From Nitrospiria bacterium (GTDB lineage Bacteria > Nitrospirota > Nitrospiria > Nitrospirales > UBA8639): a DNA stretch of 12,063 bases. The stretch is from assembly GCA_030430725.1 (NCBI GenBank), contig JAUIKP010000043.1, positions 1 through 12,063 on the forward strand, given 5' to 3'. Below are positions 7,601 to 12,063 of the stretch, one piece after another (position 1 is the stretch's first letter; the number at the start of each line of letters is the position of its first letter). Both the position numbers and the translations under genes were made by a program. Under the pieces are notes generated by a model. That model saw only the letters and a list, made by a program, of their open reading frames with translations, had not been told where the DNA came from and made no database searches.

Positions 7601-9056
7601 AAAACATCTGATTCTGAAGATTGGGTTCCATGTAGATCAACAGGTTCCGGCAGGAAATGACGTCCATTCGAGAAAACGGAGGATTGCCGACAAGATTATG
7701 GAAGGAAAAAATACATATATCACGAATCACCTTGACGATCCGATAGAAAGGACCGTTCTGCTCAAGGAATAAGGAAAGCCGCTCGGGCAGGACATCCTCC
7801 CGAATGCTCTCCGGATATTGTCCACGGCGGGCAACTTCCAAGGCCGATTCATCGATATCCGTCCCGAAGATTTGAATAGGGGTGTTGAGATGTTCCCGAT
7901 GGAGGTATTCATAAAAAATCATCGCGAGCGAATAGGCTTCTTCTCCCGTCGCACAGCCCGGTACCCAGATCCGGATGGCTTCATCGTTGTGTTTGGATTG
8001 CACGATCTTGGGAACGATCCTGGCGGAGAAAAACTCAAACGCTTCCGGATCTCTAAAAAATTGCGTGACACCGATTAAGAGTTCCTTAAACAGTCCATCA
8101 ACTTCCTCAGGGTCCTCTCGTAATCGTTTGACATATTTTGCGGGAGAGACAATGTGCAGAAATTGCATGCGCCGTTGAATTCGTCGACACATCGTATTCC
8201 GTTTGTACCCACGGAAATCGTGTCCCGTCCGACGGTGCAGATGTGAACAAATCACCTCTAAATAATTCAACACTTCTGCACGAAGGGTCTCCAGTCCCTT
8301 CCCGCCCCGTAATTTGTATAAATATTTCGCATGCCGGACCAGCACCTCCACGATGCCATCGACCGGTAAAATATGATCCATCAATCCGGTCAAAATGGCA
8401 CTCTTCGGCATCCCGGGAAATTGGGCCGTTTCCGCCGATTGGGCAATCGTTAACCCGCCATGCTCCTTCACCGATCGAATGCCGAAGGCTCCATCGGATC
8501 CTGCGCCGGAAAGAATGACCCCGATGGCATATGGACCCTGATCTTCCGCCAGAGATTGGAAAAACGTATCGATGGGCGTTCGTAAACCATGAACCTGTGA
8601 CGGACGGTTCACTCGCAAAAATCCACTATTGATGCTCAATTGGGTGTTGGGAGGCATGAGATAAATATGGTTGGGCTCGACCAAGGTTTCATCTACCGCG
8701 GCATGAACCGGCAACGAGGTCTTCCGCGCCAGCAATTCAAACATGAGGCTTTGGCGATCGGGAGCCAGGTGCTGGATCACCACAATGCCCATTCCACTAT
8801 CGGCAGGAAGCGATGAAAAGAACCGTGACAATACCTCAACCCCTCCGGCCGAGGCACCGATCCCGACTATGGGAAACGAATTGAAGGAGGTGTCTGTCGC
8901 CACCCCCCGAGAACGTGGTGAAGGTGCAGACAATGAAGAAGGTGCCTTGGGGCTGTTTGAGGACTTCCGTGATTTTTTGACGGTTGGGATTTTTTTCGGT
9001 GAGGGGGAAGATGAGGATACCGATCCAATCTTGGAAGTAGGTGTTTTTTTAGCCAC
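4683..9056 (-). CDS. CheB-CheR-PAS-coiled coil-PAS-GAF-histidine kinase-REC fusion
   Basis: The protein has 1457 residues and no membrane segment. Order: a Lys/Ser/Pro-rich tail (1-57); CheB methylesterase (about 60-248; S69, H96, D188); CheR methyltransferase (about 255-525; TQFFRDP, SAM-binding PGCATGEEAYS, GTDID, SCRNLLIYM); PAS-like (about 560-670); coiled coil (about 690-780) with seven heptads; PAS (about 780-890); GAF (about 905-1057); coiled coil; NarX/DesK-type HisKA_3 with H1111 and DxxxQ; HATPase (N1221, ADSGCGF); NarL-type REC (D1340-D1341, acceptor D1386, S1414, K1436) without HTH. CheB/CheR domains normally remove and add methyl esters on receptor glutamates; here they probably act on a signalling protein or on the fusion itself. 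The start is GTG, with an in-frame TGA 18 bases upstream and only a weak ribosome site. GTG at codon 52 is a possible alternative that would remove the tail. Confidence 0.93.
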   Translation of the reverse strand: MAKKTPTSKIGSVSSSSPSPKKIPTVKKSRKSSNSPKAPSSLSAPSPRSRGVATDTSFNSFPIVGIGASAGGVEVLSRFFSSLPADSGMGIVVIQHLAPDRQSLMFELLARKTSLPVHAAVDETLVEPNHIYLMPPNTQLSINSGFLRVNRPSQVHGLRTPIDTFFQSLAEDQGPYAIGVILSGAGSDGAFGIRSVKEHGGLTIAQSAETAQFPGMPKSAILTGLMDHILPVDGIVEVLVRHAKYLYKLRGGKGLETLRAEVLNYLEVICSHLHRRTGHDFRGYKRNTMCRRIQRRMQFLHIVSPAKYVKRLREDPEEVDGLFKELLIGVTQFFRDPEAFEFFSARIVPKIVQSKHNDEAIRIWVPGCATGEEAYSLAMIFYEYLHREHLNTPIQIFGTDIDESALEVARRGQYPESIREDVLPERLSLFLEQNGPFYRIVKVIRDICIFSFHNLVGNPPFSRMDVISCRNLLIYMEPNLQNQMFSVFHYSLNPEGYLFLGASEHGEDQSRFFRSVNTRFRVFQPKEIVPPTFPNFPIWEPRGSIPAPNPAFSPKIQDRFTQTFDQLVREEYSPPAVVIDKECHVQYVSGRTGTYLQLPSGSINVNLIKMVRPDLRIPLRSGIYKAVKTGQEVVQSNIQMAVNHGMQSVDIVVRPLVQVKPSSDLLMVVFREKGPTRKSSKVPKRSSTGERQTIQQLEQEIQTTKENLQTAMEDLEFSNQELTSSNQELVSVNEELQSANEELQTSTEELQSINEELETVNAQLSAKVEELDHANTDMENLFRTTDIATLFLSADLCIQKYTPAAQKIFQFLSTDLGRPIAQLTAFCEDGALLTDIRDVLRTSKPKEHSRRFFNNPQTYFSRITPYQTSDGQIQGVVLTFVDITPLRRVEDQALRFSRQLKVMAEFAQLALQEREVLRVMDECVRHLSRTLSIEMAKVLELLPGEHALLLRAGIGWKEGLVGHAVVSADLNSQAGFTLISDKPVIVCDLSRENRFAGPSLLIDHDVVSGMSCIIRDQEGKPHGVLGVHTSSKREFQEKEVEFLQAMADILASSIHRKYIETQLQTLTQTLERRVDERTEELIQHQQRCRQLSLDLILAEHRERRRIAIELHDYLGQLLVVGKIKIGQLQQVDLSPQQGPLVRELEESLDEALDYTRDLIPQISPPILYEFGFIAAIRWLAEKMDRYDLHVTVTSHLENQELNISESVSIILYQVIRELLLNVMKHAQTQEASIVINQDLSEFIEIEVADSGCGFDQSSANHTFSQCEKFGLLSVQERVESLGGECEVRSRIGEGTRVRLKVPVSHQDADVEPIQTSSPPMAAQAPIPRKTEASIRVVLADDHPIFREGLGTMLNACPDIQVIGEAENGEQAIELVQTLHPDVVVMDINMPVMNGIEATRLIKAGHPSVHIIGLSMHGDQIVTRRFAEAGGDEYVSKGDSFGSFAEVIRSSQKNHDVS
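6759..6905 (-). repeat. Seven 21-bp units coding heptads of a coiled coil
   Basis: Residues 718-766 of the fusion kinase are seven consecutive heptads: SNQELTS, SNQELVS, VNEELQS, ANEELQT, STEELQS, INEELET, VNAQLSA. At DNA level the first two share an exact 16-base stretch (6870-6885 and 6891-6906) with a 21-base period. The leucines recur every seven residues, as in a parallel dimeric coiled coil that joins the CheB-CheR half to the PAS-kinase half. Heptad runs of this type are common in CheB/CheR-PAS fusions. Confidence 0.85.
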
Positions 9057-9341
9057 GAAAGAAATGGTCTTTCATCTCAGGTCATGGAAATAGTGCAGGG
9101 ATTTTACTCTTCCCCCAAAGTTTCAAAGAAAACGTTTGGCCCGAAACCTTATGCTCTCCCGTGCTGAATCTGTATGCAGAAGACTGTAATACACAATGTC
9201 CCAATCCTCATTGTGTCGATGTTCAATCTTTCACCGCCACAGGTCATGATACCGATCGGAGAACCGCGAAATTCGTTCCCAACCGAACCCGTATGATCAA
9301 TGGCTCACCCGGCATGACCATCCGGAAGCCGGAGGTTCTTT
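9057..9341. other. 285-base gap between STAS gene and fusion kinase
   Basis: No convincing gene was found here. A plus-strand frame with GTG at 9161 contains a short Cys-rich stretch, but it runs into the STAS gene in antisense and shows no domain. A second plus-strand frame is open from about 9250 to 9795 but has no start codon in its first part. The gap most likely holds the fusion-kinase promoter. Confidence 0.5.
9101..9128 (-). promoter_or_regulatory. Possible sigma-70-like promoter of the fusion kinase
   Basis: On the minus strand TAAAAT (plus 9101-9106) matches the -10 consensus at five of six positions. CTTTGA (9123-9128) lies 16 bases upstream as a weak -35; TTGAAA (9121-9126) is nearer consensus but only 14 bases away. 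It sits 45-72 bases before the GTG start. The match is weak and the call tentative. Confidence 0.25.
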
Positions 9342-9776
9342 CTACACCGACGATATTCCGGCAGGAGCAAAGCGACCTTCCGGAGAACTCATCCTGTGTG
9401 CAGCATTTACACCTGATCCTGACGGTCGGTCATTCCCTGTTAGGACATGTCCTAACTCGCTGGTGGTGGTAATCTCGGTGCCCATTTCTAAGATTCCGGC
9501 TTCTTTGAACAATGGGCGTACGGCGGATTGCATATTGAATAGATACACACCCTTCGCTTGTTCCCTGGCTTTAAACACAATCTGGAAGATGGTCCAGACC
9601 CCGATTGAATTCACACACGACAAGGAACCTAAATCTAAAATGAGTAAGGAAATCGGTGAAGGAACCACCCGATCCAATAATAAATCCGTTCGACTCAAAT
9701 TAGGGGTATTCACACTGAGATCCACGGTGAGCGTCAGAACTACATGTTGGCCGGGGGTGCTAATGGTGCATTTCAT
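9342..9776 (-). CDS. STAS-domain protein, anti-sigma factor antagonist-like
   Basis: The start at 9776 is chosen over an upstream in-frame option because AAGGAGG lies eight bases before this ATG. The protein has 144 residues. Residues about 3-112 form a STAS domain. The helix-cap motif DLGSLSCVNSIGVW (48-61) corresponds to the SpoIIAA motif around its phosphorylated serine; the aspartate before the serine is replaced by N56, and S57 is kept. Such proteins bind and release an anti-sigma or serine kinase partner, depending on phosphorylation. No kinase of the SpoIIAB/RsbW type or PP2C phosphatase is visible in the window, so its partners are elsewhere, or it works with the neighbouring two-component proteins. 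The last 30 residues, from about 115, are Gly/Ser/Pro-rich and lie outside the domain. It lies between the BON gene and the fusion kinase on the same strand. Confidence 0.82.
   Translation of the reverse strand: MKCTISTPGQHVVLTLTVDLSVNTPNLSRTDLLLDRVVPSPISLLILDLGSLSCVNSIGVWTIFQIVFKAREQAKGVYLFNMQSAVRPLFKEAGILEMGTEITTTSELGHVLTGNDRPSGSGVNAAHRMSSPEGRFAPAGISSV
9439..9456. repeat. 18-bp perfect palindrome inside the STAS gene
   Basis: GTTAGGACATGTCCTAAC is identical on both strands over all 18 bases. It falls in codons of about residues 107-113 of the STAS protein, about 380-400 bases upstream of the fusion-kinase start. A perfect palindrome of this length has the form of a binding site for a dimeric regulator, but no known operator consensus is recognised. 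Confidence 0.7.
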
Positions 9777-9784
9777 TACAATGT

Positions 9785-9791
9785 CCTCCTT
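9785..9791 (-). promoter_or_regulatory. Ribosome binding site that fixes the STAS start
   Basis: AAGGAGG on the minus strand, eight bases before ATG at 9776. It favours the 144-residue product over a 197-residue frame, whose first 53 residues have no STAS character. Confidence 0.88.
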
Positions 9792-9804
9792 GTAGGTATT
9801 ACAC

Positions 9805-9832
9805 ACAAAAAAGTTACAAAAAATTCTGTCAA
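9805..9832 (-). promoter_or_regulatory. A/T-rich direct repeats and TTGACA-like element before STAS
   Basis: The minus strand carries TTGACA (plus 9827-9832). It is followed by two exact copies of TTTTTTGT (plus 9816-9823 and 9805-9812) exactly 11 bases apart, about one helical turn. A good -10 at the proper distance is missing, so this may be a regulator site or a bent A-tract region rather than a simple promoter. Confidence 0.3.
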
Positions 9833-9894
9833 TTCTACGCGTCACGATTTTTCCCGCCACTCTTTGTAACCCTTGAGGTGAATTACGTAAACCT

Positions 9895-9926
9895 GCCATG
9901 GAGAGGATTTCATGTCCTCTCGTGGC
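9895..9926. repeat. Hairpin in the BON-STAS intergenic region
   Basis: GAGAGGA (9901-9907) pairs with TCCTCTC (9915-9921) across a 7-base loop. Beyond a small internal mismatch the stem is extended by GCCA (9895-9898) with TGGC (9923-9926). Eleven base pairs make it the most stable-looking stem in the intergenic space. No T-run follows on either strand. It may be a 3' stabiliser of the BON transcript or a leader element of the STAS gene. Confidence 0.55.
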
Positions 9927-9987
9927 ATTCAACACTTGAAACGATGTGGGGTGTGGGTCAGAGTAAAATAAGATTGGTCATGATCCC

Positions 9988-10008
9988 GACAGCCCTACTT
10001 TCGCTGTC
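9988..10008 (-). repeat. Hairpin overlapping the BON gene stop codon
   Basis: On the minus strand GACAGC (plus 10003-10008) pairs with GCTGTC (plus 9988-9993) across 9 bases. The stem begins at the second base of the TGA stop. A flanking CC/GG could extend it past a bulged T. No U-tract follows, so it is at best a weak or Rho-assisted terminator. Confidence 0.35.
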
Positions 10009-11503
10009 AGGCATGAATGCGTTGGCTTGAATATTCAGAAGAAGCGGGAGATGTTCCTACTTGCAACCGGTTGAGGACGCTCGAGGCTCCTGCCTCAAAC
10101 GCCTGCTGTTCGGCTATAAGCCGTTGGTGCATATGCTGAACTGATCCGGACAAGGTCGCTGTCCCGTCTTCCACCGTGGCCACAATATCCTGGTTCGATA
10201 AGAACGGGCTCCACCAGACTTGGTTTTCGAAATCCAATTGAATTTCCCAGTCCGTTTTTTCGATCTCGGATAGGGAAAAGCTGATGTGATTGGTCAGGGT
10301 CTTCACGCCTCGAATCCGGGAAGCCACGTTCTCGGCATGATTTCGTTCATAAATCGAATCGACGGTCCCCGTCAACTGGGCCGCTCCCTTTTTCACCAAC
10401 GCCCCAAGGGTGAAGGGCTCCAGAACGGGATCCCGGGAAAATGCCGCCAATAACCGTGCCTGAATATCGGCATCCTTGGGAGACGCGCCGGCCTGGACGG
10501 TAATAAGATTGTTGACATATCGCACCCCCACAGTGTGGTTCGCATTGCGCTCAGCGTCACGTCTGATGGAGAGAAAGGGCACACTTCCTTTCAGGGTCAC
10601 CGTCCCATTTTTTACCGTCACGCTGATCCCGAATGGAGCGACGCGGCGGTCATAAGCCAGCATTTTTTGAATCGCTGCGGAAACTTCCTGATCCTTGAAC
10701 TCGGGACGCTGAGTACGCATCATCGGATCCGCCGACATCCAATTGACGGTGATGCCATGGATATCCACCTCATGGACCCCTTCAACCCACGCCAGTTCGG
10801 CAACCCGTCCTTTTTCGTATACACTTCCCACCTGTCCTGTCAGGATGGCATGACCTTTTTCCACCTGGACATTCAAAAGGGAGGGGTTGACCACCCAGAC
10901 ATCAAATGTCAGACGATGCGTGATTTCCTCCTTTAGGATCGAATCCGGCCTCTCTCGAACATCAGCCACCTTTAGAAGGTCCCGAACCTCACGAATGCCT
11001 TTGACCATTTTTGCCGAATTGAGCGCGATCTGTTTTTCTTGTCGTGAGGTTACCTGACCCTTCAAGGTCGCGACTCCCCTGAGAACCTCAACCTGAATGT
11101 CGTCGCGTTCCACCACAGGAGCGTCGAGGAACAGGTATTCAAGTTGTTTCTTGAGGACAGAATCGTTGGTTGTGCCGACTGGTCCCACTGAAATGCGATC
11201 AATAACCCCTCGAACCCCCCGAATGGTCTGGGGGATTTCCATGGCACGCTGTTGCGTCCAAAGACTATCGGCGGTCCCGGTCAGCGTGGCAATGCCATCG
11301 TTCACCGCCACTTCGATTGAGGAAAATGATTTTCGATCGACCCGGGACAACCGGTTTTTAATAGCCACGGCCATACCGATATCATGAACCTCTTTAACCT
11401 CATCTCCAGTCACATCGGCGGTATTTTCCACCTCCTCAGCCGCAATTCCCAAACCGCCCATGAGGCCAACAGACAACACCACCATGGCAATGGAAAACAG
11501 CAA
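10007..11503 (-). CDS. Exported protein with six BON domains
   Basis: The start is placed at TTG 11503 because a perfect AAGGAGG lies eight bases upstream. An in-frame TTG at 11587 has no ribosome site. This gives 498 residues. Residues 2-22 are a hydrophobic signal segment ending GLGIAA, without the usual basic residue in front. Six BON domains follow. Their core strand-turn (x-G-x-A-x-L-x-G) recurs at 69, 142, 216, 299, 372 and 446 as DGIATLTG, RGVATLKG, KGHAILTG, NGTVTLKG, KGAAQLTG and DGTATLSG. Each is followed by a helix and a GVxxVxxxI-like strand. BON domains are known from OsmY and related envelope proteins and are thought to bind phospholipid or other envelope components. This protein probably acts in the periplasm in envelope maintenance or stress. 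The gene follows the receiver gene after 136 bases. Confidence 0.9.
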   Translation of the reverse strand: MLFSIAMVVLSVGLMGGLGIAAEEVENTADVTGDEVKEVHDIGMAVAIKNRLSRVDRKSFSSIEVAVNDGIATLTGTADSLWTQQRAMEIPQTIRGVRGVIDRISVGPVGTTNDSVLKKQLEYLFLDAPVVERDDIQVEVLRGVATLKGQVTSRQEKQIALNSAKMVKGIREVRDLLKVADVRERPDSILKEEITHRLTFDVWVVNPSLLNVQVEKGHAILTGQVGSVYEKGRVAELAWVEGVHEVDIHGITVNWMSADPMMRTQRPEFKDQEVSAAIQKMLAYDRRVAPFGISVTVKNGTVTLKGSVPFLSIRRDAERNANHTVGVRYVNNLITVQAGASPKDADIQARLLAAFSRDPVLEPFTLGALVKKGAAQLTGTVDSIYERNHAENVASRIRGVKTLTNHISFSLSEIEKTDWEIQLDFENQVWWSPFLSNQDIVATVEDGTATLSGSVQHMHQRLIAEQQAFEAGASSVLNRLQVGTSPASSEYSSQRIHA

Positions 11504-11511
11504 TTGCGCGG

Positions 11512-11518
11512 CCTCCTT
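11512..11518 (-). promoter_or_regulatory. Ribosome binding site supporting a TTG start
   Basis: AAGGAGG on the minus strand, eight bases before TTG at 11501-11503. The first ATG in the frame (11485) is 26 bases from the site and within the hydrophobic segment, so TTG is the better start. A 12-codon out-of-frame reading frame (ATG at 11554) ends with its TAA overlapping this site. Confidence 0.75.
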
Positions 11519-11639
11519 AGACTGGAACGTGAAGAGCAAGGGTCTGGAGTACCATGAGGGAAAAACCCCGAAGATGTCAGTTGACAAATTTGGCGGGTAG
11601 GAAGAAGAAATATCCGGGATTCAGAATCGGTGTTGAAAC

Positions 11640-12029
11640 TTAGCTGAATTTCGGATGCACCCGGACGATCGTGGTAATCATGCGAAAAAGATCCTGGCCG
11701 GCCGATTCTTTGGACAAATATCCTGCCGCACCGGCTTCACGCATGGCTTGTGCCGTCTCCTTATCCTGACGAACCGATAATCCGATCACCTGAATAGTGG
11801 GGTTGTTGTGACGAATCTGTCTGGTAGCTTCAATACCATTCATGTTTGGCATATTAATATCCATGACCACCACATCCGGTTGCAGAACTTCTGTCAGACG
11901 GATGGCCTCTATCCCATCCCCGGCTTCTCCGACAACCTCGATGCCGGACCAGGCATCCAGCAGACTTCGCAATCCCTGTCGAACCACAGCATGATCATCG
12001 ACCAAAAGGACTCGATACCCCGAGGACAT
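11640..12029 (-). CDS. NarL-type receiver domain without HTH; maybe the tail of a longer kinase
   Basis: The 129 residues from ATG 12029 are one receiver domain. The acidic pair is D11-D12, the acceptor is D57 (VVVMDINMPNMNGIEATRQIR), the switch is S85, and the lysine is K107 (YLSKES). The sequence is of the NarL/FixJ class, which normally carries a LuxR-type HTH after the receiver. Here the stop follows directly at residue 129, so there is no DNA-binding part. The nearest ribosome-like site (AGAGG) is 12 bases from the ATG, which is weak. The frame stays open to the window edge with no stop in 12030-12063. Because two kinases in this window end with just such a receiver, it may be the C-terminus of a third hybrid kinase. 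It otherwise acts as a stand-alone shuttle or adaptor. Confidence 0.85.
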   Translation of the reverse strand: MSSGYRVLLVDDHAVVRQGLRSLLDAWSGIEVVGEAGDGIEAIRLTEVLQPDVVVMDINMPNMNGIEATRQIRHNNPTIQVIGLSVRQDKETAQAMREAGAAGYLSKESAGQDLFRMITTIVRVHPKFS

Positions 12030-12063
12030 TCCCGGACTTAACCTCTGACCGGATCCCTTATCT

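Noticed and set aside
9257..9341. Minus-strand segment reading MVMPGEP and FAVLR, recalling the EF-Tu C-terminus
   Set aside because: Only short matches with wrong spacing, no start or upstream EF-Tu sequence in frame; most likely chance.
9161..9472. Plus-strand GTG frame with a Cys-rich start (CNTQCPNPHC)
   Set aside because: It looks faintly like a metal site, but the rest is not domain-like, and it runs 131 bases into the STAS gene in antisense.
1..12063. CRISPR arrays, tRNA or rRNA genes, insertion sequences, prophage genes
   Set aside because: No spaced repeats of CRISPR form, no cloverleaf or rRNA-like sequence, and no transposase, integrase or terminal repeats were seen.

Overview
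The window reads as chromosomal DNA of a free-living, moderately GC-rich, Gram-negative environmental bacterium. Many PAS/GAF signalling kinases, a CheB-CheR-kinase fusion and multi-BON exported proteins fit a member of the Nitrospirota (Nitrospira-like). That placement is an inference from gene content, not from a marker gene.

Left end, plus strand (1-2613): a signalling operon. It holds the last 57 codons of a sensor histidine kinase, a small Rcp1/CheY-like response regulator, and a soluble hybrid kinase (REC-PAS-HisKA_3-HATPase-REC) that starts inside the regulator's stop codon. The hybrid kinase has a run of ten C exactly between its ATPase domain and its C-terminal receiver. One extra C would cut the receiver off at once.

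Middle, minus strand (4094 down to 2610): a compact three-gene cluster. It encodes a small double-CxxC zinc-ribbon protein, an exported protein with an EF-hand-like calcium loop, and an exported protein that carries only the proteolytic domain of Lon. The last gene meets the hybrid kinase tail to tail, and the two stop codons share one CTAG. A 588-base gap (4095-4682) upstream has several inverted repeats but no convincing gene.

Right two thirds, minus strand: in transcription order, a NarL-type receiver without a DNA-binding domain (possibly the tail of a kinase that continues past the window), an exported six-BON protein with a TTG start, a STAS anti-sigma-antagonist-like protein, and a 1457-residue fusion (CheB-CheR-PAS-coiled coil-PAS-GAF-HisKA_3-HATPase-REC).

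Together the genes suggest a soluble multi-input phosphorelay region. Two kinases share the same HisKA_3-HATPase-NarL-type REC module, and none of the receivers seen has an HTH output. Output is therefore probably through protein-protein interaction or phosphate shuttling to DNA-binding regulators elsewhere. The BON and Lon-like/EF-hand proteins act outside the cytoplasm and may belong to an envelope-stress branch, but nothing in the sequence proves that link. No tRNA, rRNA, CRISPR array, insertion sequence or clear intrinsic terminator was seen.
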